Source: Fluviicola sp.
Lineage (GTDB): Bacteria; Bacteroidota; Bacteroidia; Flavobacteriales_D; Crocinitomicaceae
Assembly: GCA_002734085.1 (NCBI GenBank)
Contig: NVXV01000005.1
Location: 152,655 to 216,654, forward strand
Direction of reading: 5' to 3'
DNA length: 64,000 nucleotides
Below are positions 27,837 through 36,870 of the stretch, one piece after another (positions within the stretch are counted from its first letter, which is position 1; every line of letters begins with the position of its first letter). The translations under genes and the position numbers were made by a program. The notes below the pieces were generated by a model that worked only from the letters and a program-made list of their open reading frames with translations, was not told the origin of the DNA and did no database searches.

Positions 27837-28814
27837 TTATTTAATGATAACTCTACGCGACGTAACTCGACCATCTACTGTAAGAATCTTTACGAAATAA
27901 ACTCCCGTTTTAGAACTAACATTAATTTTCGAAACCGCATCCAAATTATTTTCTGTCAATACGTTTTGCCCTAATGCATTAATTACCTCAAGTTTTTCAA
28001 TTCCATTATTTACTCGAATTATAAACTCTCCGTTTTCTGAAGGGTTTGGATAAATAGAAACCTTCACAGGTTCTTCAGAAGTAACAGAAGCAGTTTCGCA
28101 CTCACATTCATGTGTACCTAAAGACTCCCAGTTACCAACTTCGTAACCCAAACTTTGATCAAATACCACTGGTGGAATTGAATCATACTCGTCTAGCGGG
28201 TCAAAAAATGAAATTTGAGGGTTTGTTTCCCCTTTAAGAATAGTACTTTTTCTAATCATCGAGTGATCTGTAGTTACTACAACTCCAGCACCCACAAATG
28301 GAAAGTCAGATGTCCAACCATCATATTCATTTCCCATATCCGGATCTTCACCTATTTTCCCAAAAATATCAACTGCTATTACATTACCAAGGTCAGAAAC
28401 ACTCCCTTTTGCTAATACTACAGCATCGTTTCCATTGAAATACATTGCATTTGAAACGTTGTAATCAGGACAATAAAATCCATCTGCTTTTTCTTGCAAT
28501 GAATCCCAAACTGGAGCTTCTTGACCTGTTCCATTTGGATCTCTTTTATCAATCACTGCTACGTAAGTACCGTACGCTTCAATCGTACCTGACAATTGCA
28601 CAGACTGCTGAGCGCCTGCAGAAGTACTACCATTTGAATAACGTTGTACAAGATAACCACTTAAGTCAATCGATTGATCAGTTGGGTTATAAATTTCTAA
28701 CGCTTTATTATTAGACCATCCCTCTACATATTCAGAGATAAAAAGGTCGCTACAATCTTGTGCATTTACTGCAACACCGATTAATAGACTTACTGAAAGT
28801 AAAAATTGTTTCAT
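27837..28814 (-). CDS. T9SS-exported lamin-tail-domain surface protein
   Basis: This 325-residue protein has a signal peptide (MKQFLLSVSLLIGVAVNAQ) and a lamin-tail domain (about 20-150, DLFISEYVEGWSNNKALEIYN then IDLSGYLVQRY), a variant commonly found at the N-terminus of secreted nucleases. A region of unknown function containing two Cys (about 236-241) follows, then a T9SS sorting tail (SIYPNPSENGEFIIRV). No catalytic domain is visible. It is the promoter-proximal member of the minus-strand nuclease/receptor cluster and may bind DNA or organise the surface complex. Confidence 0.8.
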   Translation of the reverse strand: MKQFLLSVSLLIGVAVNAQDCSDLFISEYVEGWSNNKALEIYNPTDQSIDLSGYLVQRYSNGSTSAGAQQSVQLSGTIEAYGTYVAVIDKRDPNGTGQEAPVWDSLQEKADGFYCPDYNVSNAMYFNGNDAVVLAKGSVSDLGNVIAVDIFGKIGEDPDMGNEYDGWTSDFPFVGAGVVVTTDHSMIRKSTILKGETNPQISFFDPLDEYDSIPPVVFDQSLGYEVGNWESLGTHECECETASVTSEEPVKVSIYPNPSENGEFIIRVNNGIEKLEVINALGQNVLTENNLDAVSKINVSSKTGVYFVKILTVDGRVTSRRVIIK

Positions 28815-29121
28815 GTTATTATGTATTATGATTGTTTACAATTGAATTAACAAAAAATGAGATACGCTGGAAGTTTTATAAAACTTACTTAGGAACAACT
28901 TATCTTCTTTTCATATTTTTTGTTTTTTTATCTTTTTGTGGTTTCAGTGAACAAAATGTTCCTTCAAGGAGAACACAAAAAGATTTACTATGCAAAATTA
29001 AGGCATTTTATTCGAGTGTATATTATTGAATTATTAACAATTGATGAGGAAAGGTTAAATATCTGACAAATCCATAACAAAAAATTCTATTATCTTCGTT
29101 CAAAATTAATTTATCAAATCA
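28815..29121. other. Intergenic region between divergent genes
   Basis: These 307 nt separate the lamin-tail gene from the dipeptidyl peptidase gene and should hold both promoters. A near-consensus box TATCTTCG (29091-29098) lies about 24 nt before the peptidase ATG. A 65-codon ORF inside it has no coding character. I see nothing else. Confidence 0.5.
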
Positions 29122-31311
29122 ATGAAAACTGTTGTATCATTAGTATTTATCACGTTTATTATTTCTTTTGTAAATTCTCAAGAAGAAAACATTCAAAAAG
29201 AATTGACTGTTGAAAAAATTTGGAAAGAATATCTTTTTTATGGATCTGGAGTAGATGGATTTCGTTCAATGAAAGATGGAAAACACTTTACTCAAATTAG
29301 ACTTATTGATGGGAAGAAGTCAATAATGAAATATCCTTTTGAGAATGAAGATATTGACGGAGAGTTAATTCTAGACGGTAAAAAGCTTACTTATGAAGGT
29401 GAAAACCTGAAGTTTGACGGATATGAGTTTAACGAGACAGAAGACAAGCTTTTAATTACAACAAATAGAATCAAGAGATACAGAAGAAGTTTTTTTGCCG
29501 AATACTATTTATATGACCTAAAAACTGAAAAACTTCAGCCATTAGATGAAGTTCATTCTCCTCAGACCTTAGCTTCTTATTCTCCTGATGGCTCAAAAGT
29601 TGCTTATATTCATAAGAACAATATCTATGTTAAAGACTTATCTAATGGAAAAGTAAAAGCCATCACTACAGATGGTGAAATAAATAAAATAATCAATGGT
29701 ACAACAGATTGGGTATACGAAGAAGAATTTGCTTATACAAAAGCATACGACTGGTCACCTGATAGTGAATACATTGCTTATATGAAATTTAATGAAAATA
29801 AGGTTAAGGATTTTACAATGACCTACTTTTATGAACTGTATCCTGATCAATACACTTTTAAATATCCAAAAGCAGGAGAAGATAACTCTAAAGTTTGCCT
29901 ACATGTTGTAAAAGCCAAAAATGGAAAAGGGAAGGAAATTGATTTAGGTGAATACGAATATATACCAAGAATCAAATTTTCAAATACAGAAAATAAGCTT
30001 ATGGCATTGACACTAAATCGTCACCAGAACCATTTAAAATACCATTGGATTGACGTTACAGACAAAAACATGCCCTCAAGTGTGATTTATGAAGAAAAAG
30101 ATCGCGCTTACGTTGAGATAGATGATAATTTACTTTTCTTAAAAGATGGCAAGCATTTTATGCGTACCAGTGAAAAAGATGGTTACAATCATATTTACAA
30201 AATAAACATTGACGGCAGCAGTGAGCAAATTACGGATGGAACGTGGGATGTGGTCGAATTTAAAGGTATAGACGAAGAGCAAAAAATCATTTATTATACC
30301 TCAGCAGAAGAAGGTCCTCAATACAAAGCGCTTTACTCCATAAAACTGGACGGCTCTGACAAGAAAAAAATTAGTTCAAGCAAAGGTACAAACGATGCAA
30401 GTTTCTCTGACGGAATGAAGTACTTTGTTAATAGTTGGAGCAATGCCAATACTCCAACAACCTATTCTTTACATAAAGCTGATGGCACATTACTAGAGGT
30501 CTTAGAAGATAATGAATACCTTCAAATAATAATGAAGGAACACAATTTCCAGCCAAAAGAATTCATGACTTTTGACGGTGCTGAAGGAGAACTAAATGGA
30601 TGGATTATTAAGCCACCTCATTTTGATAGTACCCAACAATATCCTGTGTACTTCAATGTATATTGTGGACCTGGTTCAAATATGGTAAGTGATTCTTATG
30701 GAAGTGGAAACTTTGCATACCACCAACTTCTGGCTCAAAAAGGCTATATAGTTATCTCTGTTGACACAAGGGGAACAATGTATAGAGGCGCTGAATTCAA
30801 AAAATCAACCTATTTACAACTTGGTAAATTAGAAACAGAAGATTTAATTACAGTAGCCAAACAAGTCCAAGGTTTATCCTTTGTAGATCCTGAAAGAATT
30901 GGGGTTATGGGCTGGAGCTACGGCGGATATATGGCCTCATTAGCAATGACAAAAGGTGCAGATGTTTTCAAAATGGGAATCGCTGTAGCTCCCGTAACCA
31001 ATTGGAGGTATTATGATAATATTTACACTGAGCGATTCATGAGAACACCACAGGAGAATGCGGATGGATATGATGATAACTCGCCAATAAATCATGTAGA
31101 TAAATTAAAAGGTAATTACTTTATTATTCATGGTTCAGGAGATGATAATGTACATGTACAAAATACAATGGAAATGATTAATGCTTTAGTAAAAGCAGAT
31201 AAACAATTTGATCAATTCATATATCCGAATAAAGATCACGGGATCTACGGTGGGAATACTAGAAATCATTTATTTAAAATGCTTTTAGATTATACTCTCG
31301 AAAATTTGTAG
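29122..31311 (+). CDS. Dipeptidyl peptidase IV family serine peptidase (S9)
   Basis: This 729-residue exported peptidase has a signal peptide (MKTVVSLVFITFIISFVNSQ), a beta-propeller domain (about 50-480, including TTDWVYEEEFAYTKAYDWSPD with the DPP4-type double Glu), and an alpha/beta-hydrolase domain. The catalytic triad is Ser599 in GWSYGGY, Asp674 in GSGDDNVH and His706 in NKDHGIYGG, at the spacing seen in DPP IV. It releases N-terminal X-Pro or X-Ala dipeptides in the periplasm, as expected of a peptide-scavenging marine or gut Bacteroidetes. Confidence 0.95.
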   Translation: MKTVVSLVFITFIISFVNSQEENIQKELTVEKIWKEYLFYGSGVDGFRSMKDGKHFTQIRLIDGKKSIMKYPFENEDIDGELILDGKKLTYEGENLKFDGYEFNETEDKLLITTNRIKRYRRSFFAEYYLYDLKTEKLQPLDEVHSPQTLASYSPDGSKVAYIHKNNIYVKDLSNGKVKAITTDGEINKIINGTTDWVYEEEFAYTKAYDWSPDSEYIAYMKFNENKVKDFTMTYFYELYPDQYTFKYPKAGEDNSKVCLHVVKAKNGKGKEIDLGEYEYIPRIKFSNTENKLMALTLNRHQNHLKYHWIDVTDKNMPSSVIYEEKDRAYVEIDDNLLFLKDGKHFMRTSEKDGYNHIYKINIDGSSEQITDGTWDVVEFKGIDEEQKIIYYTSAEEGPQYKALYSIKLDGSDKKKISSSKGTNDASFSDGMKYFVNSWSNANTPTTYSLHKADGTLLEVLEDNEYLQIIMKEHNFQPKEFMTFDGAEGELNGWIIKPPHFDSTQQYPVYFNVYCGPGSNMVSDSYGSGNFAYHQLLAQKGYIVISVDTRGTMYRGAEFKKSTYLQLGKLETEDLITVAKQVQGLSFVDPERIGVMGWSYGGYMASLAMTKGADVFKMGIAVAPVTNWRYYDNIYTERFMRTPQENADGYDDNSPINHVDKLKGNYFIIHGSGDDNVHVQNTMEMINALVKADKQFDQFIYPNKDHGIYGGNTRNHLFKMLLDYTLENL

Positions 31312-31444
31312 TCTACCATTTGCGAACTTTTAGATACAATCTTTGTTCATTCATCGAAATAGACGTTTAAAATTGGTCGATTTAAGAAACAAATTACTAT
31401 CTTGGGCAGCCGATTTAGAATTAATATAAAAAAACATAACGAAA

Positions 31445-32731
31445 ATGAGCGAGACTGCAAAAATTGAAATTGATGGAAAAAGTTATGAATTTCCAGTAAT
31501 TACAGGTTCAGAAAACGAAAAAGCTATTGATATAAAAACCTTAAGAGCAACTTCAGGTTGTATCACTATAGATCCAGGTTTTAAAAATACAGGTAGTACA
31601 ACAAGTGCTATTACTTTTTTGGATGGTGAAAAAGGTATTTTAAGATATCGTGGTTACCCAATTGAACAATTAGCAGAGAAAGCTTCATTTTTAGAAGTTG
31701 CATATTTATTAATTTACGGAGAACTTCCAAATAAAAGTGAATTAGATAGCTTCCAGGAAAGCATTACCAAGCACACTTTGGTTCACGAAGACATGAAGCA
31801 ATTTTTCGAGGCCTATCCTGCGAAAGCACACCCAATGGGGGTTCTTGCATCGATGATTTGTAGCCTATCTACGTTCTATCCGGAGTCTCAAGATCCTAAT
31901 AGACCAAAGGCTGCTATCGACTTAACGATGCACAGATTAATTGCTAAGTTGCCAACATTAGCGGCAATGTCTTACAAAAATGCAATGCGACATCCGTTTG
32001 TATATCCAAAAAATGATTTAGGGTATTGTGAGAACTTTTTAAACATGATGTTCGCAATGCCAACTGAAGATTACACTCCAGACCCTGTAGTTTCTGAAGC
32101 ATTGAATACTTTATTAATTCTACACGCAGACCACGAGCAAAATTGTTCAGCATCAACAGTAAGAATTGTTGGTTCATCTCAAGCGAACTTATATGCTTCA
32201 ATCTCAGCTGGAGTTTCTGCTCTATGGGGACCACTTCATGGTGGAGCTAACCAAGCAGTTATTGAAATGCTTGATAAAATTCAAAATGATGGAGGTGATT
32301 TGGACAAATGGATTGCTAAAGCAAAAGACAAAGATGATCCATTTAGATTAATGGGCTTCGGGCACAGAGTATATAAAAACTTTGATCCACGTGCAAAAAT
32401 CATCAAAAAAGCGTGTGATGACGTACTAAATAAATTAGGTGTTAACGATCCTACTTTAGATATTGCTAAGAAATTAGAAAAAGTCGCATTAGAAGATGAA
32501 TACTTTGTGAAAAGAGGACTTTATCCAAACGTAGATTTCTATTCAGGAATTATATATAGAGCATTAAATATCCCAACTGAAATGTTTACAGTAATGTTTG
32601 CATTAGGTAGACTTCCGGGTTGGATTGCTCAGTGGAAGGAAATGGTTGAGAATAAAGAACCAATTGGACGTCCACGCCAGATTTATACTGGAGCAAATGA
32701 AAGAGATTATGTTTCTATAGATAAAAGATAA
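31445..32731 (+). CDS. gltA: Citrate synthase (type II)
   Basis: This 428-residue enzyme condenses oxaloacetate and acetyl-CoA. The N-terminal beta domain typical of Gram-negative type II enzymes is present (MSETAKIEIDGKSYEFPVI). It is followed by GILRYRGYPIEQLAE, LILHADHEQNCSASTVRIVGSS with the first catalytic His, GPLHGGANQAV with the second, GFGHRVYKNFDPRA and NVDFYSGIIYRAL with the catalytic Asp. It is monocistronic and ends at a strong terminator. Confidence 0.97.
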   Translation: MSETAKIEIDGKSYEFPVITGSENEKAIDIKTLRATSGCITIDPGFKNTGSTTSAITFLDGEKGILRYRGYPIEQLAEKASFLEVAYLLIYGELPNKSELDSFQESITKHTLVHEDMKQFFEAYPAKAHPMGVLASMICSLSTFYPESQDPNRPKAAIDLTMHRLIAKLPTLAAMSYKNAMRHPFVYPKNDLGYCENFLNMMFAMPTEDYTPDPVVSEALNTLLILHADHEQNCSASTVRIVGSSQANLYASISAGVSALWGPLHGGANQAVIEMLDKIQNDGGDLDKWIAKAKDKDDPFRLMGFGHRVYKNFDPRAKIIKKACDDVLNKLGVNDPTLDIAKKLEKVALEDEYFVKRGLYPNVDFYSGIIYRALNIPTEMFTVMFALGRLPGWIAQWKEMVENKEPIGRPRQIYTGANERDYVSIDKR

Positions 32732-32759
32732 TTAGAATTTCAAATTATACTATATTTAG

Positions 32760-32789
32760 AAAGCGACTTATATAAGTCGCTTTTTTTTT
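32760..32789 (+). terminator. Terminator of gltA
   Basis: A near-continuous 24-nt palindrome (AAAGCGACTTAT/ATAAGTCGCTTT) is followed by a run of T. It lies 28 nt after the gltA stop and before the convergent MscS gene. Confidence 0.85.
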
Positions 32790-32833
32790 GTTGGCCTCAC
32801 TCCTTATGAGCTCATAAATTAGTTTCAGCAAGT

Positions 32834-33685
32834 CTACTCTGCTCCTCCCCGACTAGACACAAAATTAAATACTTCTCTGATAGTCTTACGTCTTATTTGA
32901 CGCTGTATTTCCATATCGTTATTTGTCAAAGTGTATTGAAACTTAAGGTCAATGTAATCCATTTTAACTTCAACCACTTTTAAGTTATAAGAACTAGGTT
33001 CAATATACTCCTCAAAACTCTTCAGCGCGTTAATTAAGTCATTTTCTAATTCTTCAACGCTATTGATAAATTTTAGAGCGATTTGAAAATCTACATTCAT
33101 GAACCGAACGTCTCGCTTCGTATAGTTAATGATTTCATTGTAGTGAACTTGAGTATTAGGGATTACAACTACGTCGTCATCATCGTTAAGTAAGATTGTT
33201 TTGAGCATCTTAATCCCTATAACTCTACCTCTCTGTTCCCCAAGTTTTACGTAATCACCTATTACAAATGCATTGGAAAAACTCAGGTGAATTCCACTTA
33301 AAAAATCTACTATGTATTCTTTCGTTATAATTGCTATGGCAGCTGCAACAATGGTTACGGCCGTCACAAGATCTTGAATTGCAATTCCAAAAGAACCAAG
33401 AATCGTAATAAAAATACCTAAACCTTTAAGGAAGTTAGCTATATTTTCGATTCCATAGTGAACATTGTTTTTCTTTCCACTTGAAATTTTATACCTCCAT
33501 GAATAGTACCATTTAAAGACAATCGAAAGAATGCTCACAATTGCAATAAAAACAACATATCCTGATATTGAATGCAACACCTGATGTCCACGTATCATAT
33601 TGGATACTTCATAATTCGTGTTATAAAGAAATATTATTACTCCCGAAAGCAGGATATAAATCAAAAACTTAAAAATTGACCTCAC
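32834..33685 (-). CDS. MscS-family mechanosensitive channel
   Basis: This 283-residue membrane protein has about three N-terminal segments (7-23, 40-62, 85-110) and the MscS pore-lining and beta domain. Landmarks are GIAIQDLVTAVTIVAAAIAIITKEYIVDFLSG, VIGDYVKLGEQRGRVIGIKML, VVIPNTQVHYNEIINYT and a C-terminal alpha/beta cage. It probably releases osmolytes on hypo-osmotic shock. The gene stands alone, convergent with gltA. Confidence 0.88.
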   Translation of the reverse strand: MRSIFKFLIYILLSGVIIFLYNTNYEVSNMIRGHQVLHSISGYVVFIAIVSILSIVFKWYYSWRYKISSGKKNNVHYGIENIANFLKGLGIFITILGSFGIAIQDLVTAVTIVAAAIAIITKEYIVDFLSGIHLSFSNAFVIGDYVKLGEQRGRVIGIKMLKTILLNDDDDVVVIPNTQVHYNEIINYTKRDVRFMNVDFQIALKFINSVEELENDLINALKSFEEYIEPSSYNLKVVEVKMDYIDLKFQYTLTNNDMEIQRQIRRKTIREVFNFVSSRGGAE

Positions 33686-33837
33686 AGCTTTATATTTTTT
33701 TTAACAAAGTTCGTAATAAAGTATAGATTCCTAAGAATTAGAATCATAATTTTTGTTGAAAAAAACTTAAAAATCCATGGGTTTGATTCCTACTTCGTTT
33801 AATTAGAAATTATAACTTCACAAAAAATACGATTGTC

Positions 33838-34689
33838 ATGAAAATTCACCCATTAAACACAGGAAACTTCAAATTAGATGGTGGTGCGATGTTCGGCGTT
33901 GTCCCAAAATCTTTATGGTCAAGAACAAATCCACCAGACGAAAACAATATGTGTAGTTGGTCAATGCGCTGTATGCTTATAGAAGATGAAGATCGATTGA
34001 TGCTGGTAGATACAGGTATTGGTGACAAGCAAAGTGAAAAATTCTTTTCATACTATTATTTATTTGGCGACGATTCGCTGATCGGTAATATTAAAAAGCT
34101 CGGTTTCACACCTGATGATATTACTGATGTATTCTTAACGCATTTGCACTTTGATCATTGCGGTGGAGCCATTCAACAAGTCGGAGAGAACAAATACGAG
34201 CCTGTTTTTAAAAACGCTCATTTTTGGAGTACTGAAAAGCATTGGAAATGGGCAACTGAGCCCAACCAAAGAGAAAAAGCATCTTTTTTAAAAGAAAACA
34301 TTTTACCCATTCAAGAATCAGGTCAACTCAAGTATGTTCCCAGAGAAGGTGATTTCACCAAGGATGTGTTTAACAATATAGATATGCTGTTTGTTGATGG
34401 TCATACAGAAAGTCAAATGATACCACATATCAATTATCAAGGTAAAACACTTGTTTTTATGGCTGATTTATTACCATCGGTTGGACATATCCCACTTCCT
34501 TATGTAATGGGTTATGATACTCGACCTTTGAAGACACTTTCTGAAAAAGAGAAGTTCTTAAAGAGAGCAGCAGATGAGGAGTATATATTATTTTTAGAAC
34601 ATGATCATGTTAATGAATGCTGTACTTTACAGAACACAGAGAAAGGAGTTCGTCTAAAGGACACTTTTAAATTTACAGACCTATTCTAA
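33838..34689 (+). CDS. Metallo-beta-lactamase-fold hydrolase
   Basis: This 283-residue cytoplasmic protein has the zinc motif THLHFDHCGGAIQ, a preceding LMLVDTGIGD strand, FVDGHTESQM, VFMADLLPS and LFLEHDHVNE. The pattern is that of lactonase/hydrolase-like members of the fold, such as N-acyl-homoserine lactonase relatives, but substrate cannot be assigned. A near-consensus box TACGATTG (33828-33835) ends 2 nt before the ATG. Confidence 0.8.
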   Translation: MKIHPLNTGNFKLDGGAMFGVVPKSLWSRTNPPDENNMCSWSMRCMLIEDEDRLMLVDTGIGDKQSEKFFSYYYLFGDDSLIGNIKKLGFTPDDITDVFLTHLHFDHCGGAIQQVGENKYEPVFKNAHFWSTEKHWKWATEPNQREKASFLKENILPIQESGQLKYVPREGDFTKDVFNNIDMLFVDGHTESQMIPHINYQGKTLVFMADLLPSVGHIPLPYVMGYDTRPLKTLSEKEKFLKRAADEEYILFLEHDHVNECCTLQNTEKGVRLKDTFKFTDLF

Positions 34690-34725
34690 GTATTTTTTCT
34701 ATATTTAGTAAATCAAATTAGGACT

Positions 34726-36030
34726 ATGGACAAATATTTAAAGCAACTACTAGAGAAATATGCAAAAGTTATTCTTCCTTCATTTGGAGCTATTGTGGTT
34801 GAAAATGAAGAGAGCGGAAACTTAATGTTTAATGAATATCTAAGTTATAACGATGGAAAATTAGATGATCTCATTGTTAGTGAGTCCAACATGGAGCTCC
34901 AAGAAGCTCAGAATATGATTGCTAAATACATTAGAGATATCCAAGTTCAAATTGATAAAGGTGAATCTTATGATATTTTTAAGCTAGGAAGGTTTTTTAA
35001 AAATCAAGATGGTGATATCGAGTTTGAAGGAAACTTAAAAAATGGTCCGAAATCTCAGAGCAAGAAAGATACTCCTAAAGTTGCAGCTGATAAAAAGAAA
35101 GAAAAAGAGCCAGAACCAAAACCTGAGAAAAAGAAGGAAGATAAACCGAAAGAAGAAGTAAAAACGAAAGAAACTAAAAAGGAAACTAAACCAGAACCAA
35201 AAAAGGAAGAGCCTAAGAAAGAACAAAAAGCTGATTCGAAAGAAAAGAAAGAGGTTAAAAAGGACTCCAAACCTGAACAAAAGTCTACAGAAAAAGAAAA
35301 TAAATATGTAGCTAAAAAAGTGGAATCGGACGACAAAAAAGTTGATGTAAAAAAGGAGCCCAAAAAAGAAAAAGCTCCTGTTTCTCCTAAGGCTAAAAAG
35401 GTAAAGAAAGAAAAAAAGCCTAAAGATGGAAGTAAGAAAAAGCGTTTTGGTGCTTTTTTCTGGATCGCTATGGTCTTATTAGCGTTAGTTTCTGCAGGAT
35501 TAATTTATGTTAGCTTAAATTATGAGAAAGTCAAGACCTATATGGGCTGGAATAAGTTCGAGCAAGAAGAGAAGGTTTCTCCTGATGAAACAAAAGAAGA
35601 AACTAAGGAAGATAAAGAAGACCCAGAATCTATTGAATTTGATGCCAATGGAAATACTGTACAGGATACAACGGAATCTTCAAATGTAGAATTTGATGAA
35701 GAGGGAAACAGTATTGAAGAGTCAAAAAGTGAAGTTGAAAAAACTCCTGAGGAAAAGACAGAAGTTGAACCAGAGCCTCAGCCAGTAGCCACAGCATCAA
35801 ATGGAACACATCATTTAATAGCAGGTAGTTTTAGCGATAAGTCCAATGCTGAAGGACTCGTAGAGGAATTGAAGTCTAAAGGGATGAATGCACGTATCTT
35901 AGGACAATTCGGAGGTTTACATTTTGTTGCTGCTGAATCCTATAACTCATTGAAAGAGGCTAAAGCTGATCTTGATAGAGTAAGAGGAAATGCTTCAGGT
36001 GCATGGATTTTCAAGTATAATGATAATTAG
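34726..36030 (+). CDS. HU-CCDC81/SPOR-domain membrane protein
   Basis: This 434-residue protein has an N-terminal HU-like CCDC81 domain (about 1-100, KYLKQLLEKYAKVILPSFGAIVV). A very Lys/Glu-rich disordered linker (about 105-240) and one membrane segment (about 243-264, FFWIAMVLLALVSAGLIYVSL) follow. A second acidic linker and a C-terminal SPOR domain (about 350-430, HHLIAGSFSDKSNAEGLVEEL) complete it. SPOR domains bind denuded septal peptidoglycan. The cytoplasmic HU-like part suggests a link between chromosome or cytoplasmic factors and the division wall. It heads a three-gene run with the two acyltransferase genes. Confidence 0.85.
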   Translation: MDKYLKQLLEKYAKVILPSFGAIVVENEESGNLMFNEYLSYNDGKLDDLIVSESNMELQEAQNMIAKYIRDIQVQIDKGESYDIFKLGRFFKNQDGDIEFEGNLKNGPKSQSKKDTPKVAADKKKEKEPEPKPEKKKEDKPKEEVKTKETKKETKPEPKKEEPKKEQKADSKEKKEVKKDSKPEQKSTEKENKYVAKKVESDDKKVDVKKEPKKEKAPVSPKAKKVKKEKKPKDGSKKKRFGAFFWIAMVLLALVSAGLIYVSLNYEKVKTYMGWNKFEQEEKVSPDETKEETKEDKEDPESIEFDANGNTVQDTTESSNVEFDEEGNSIEESKSEVEKTPEEKTEVEPEPQPVATASNGTHHLIAGSFSDKSNAEGLVEELKSKGMNARILGQFGGLHFVAAESYNSLKEAKADLDRVRGNASGAWIFKYNDN

Positions 36031-36049
36031 ATTGTTGACGATTTAAATT

Positions 36050-36868
36050 ATGAGCAATCAACAGAAATTGATTGACGTTAAGAAGGTAATAAGTGATAAA
36101 AATCCAAAGTTACTGAAGCGTCTTCCTAGATTTGTTGTGAAATACTTACAACGTATTTTACACGAGAAGGACGTAAATCAATTTATTCATGATCATCGCC
36201 AAGACTCTCCTATTGAGTTTTGTTTGTCGGTGATGAAGAAGTTCAATATTAAATTAACCGTTTCTGGGGAAGAGAATGTTCCAGGTGATGGTGGTGCAGT
36301 ATTAGCTGTAAATCACCCACTCGGTGGAATGGATGCCATGGCATTGGTAACTGTACTTCATGAAAAGCGACCGGATATTAAATTTGTGGTGAATGATGTT
36401 TTATTACACCTTGAGAATCTGAATCCTATATTTGTTGGTGTAAACAAACATGGTAAACATGCTGCTGAATCTTTGCGAAAAGTAGATGAAACATTTGCCG
36501 GCGATGAGTTGTTATGTATTTTCCCTGCTGGACTCGTAAGCAGAAAAGAAAAAAAACAAGTAAGAGACCTCAAATGGCGAAAAACATTCATTACAAGGTC
36601 AAAAAAATATAATAAAACGATTATCCCAGTATACATAGATGGGGAACTTTCGAATTTTTTTTATAACTTATACAAGTTACGTAAGTTCATGGGGATTAAA
36701 GCAAATATCGAGATGCTATACCTTGTAAATGAGCTATACAAACAGAATGATAAACATATAAAAATTAAGTTTGGATCTCCTATTCATGCTGGAGAAATGG
36801 ATAATTCAAAGTCAGATGAAAAATGGGCTGAACACGTAAAGTCCAGAGTGTACGAATTAAAAGATTAA
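36050..36868 (+). CDS. O-acyltransferase of the PlsC/OlsA family (glycine or ornithine lipid synthesis)
   Basis: This 272-residue acyltransferase has the NHPLGGMD box (His and Asp of the PlsC-type active site, with the spacing seen in hemolysin/OlsA-like members), ICIFPAGLVSRKEKKQ for substrate binding and KKYNKTIIPVYIDGE. The next gene, 2 nt downstream, is an N-acyltransferase of the OlsB type. Such a pair makes N-acyl then O-acyl amino-acid lipids, as in the glsB/glsA glycine-lipid system of Bacteroides. I infer this role from the pairing. Confidence 0.75.
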   Translation: MSNQQKLIDVKKVISDKNPKLLKRLPRFVVKYLQRILHEKDVNQFIHDHRQDSPIEFCLSVMKKFNIKLTVSGEENVPGDGGAVLAVNHPLGGMDAMALVTVLHEKRPDIKFVVNDVLLHLENLNPIFVGVNKHGKHAAESLRKVDETFAGDELLCIFPAGLVSRKEKKQVRDLKWRKTFITRSKKYNKTIIPVYIDGELSNFFYNLYKLRKFMGIKANIEMLYLVNELYKQNDKHIKIKFGSPIHAGEMDNSKSDEKWAEHVKSRVYELKD

Positions 36869-36870
36869 AC

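Noticed and set aside
28832..29029. 65-codon plus-strand ORF between divergent genes
   Set aside because: No start context, no recognisable sequence, and it fills the promoter region.
35035..35363. Two minus-strand ORFs rich in Phe and Ser
   Set aside because: They are antisense images of the Lys/Glu-rich linker of the SPOR protein (poly-A-rich codons read as Phe/Leu).
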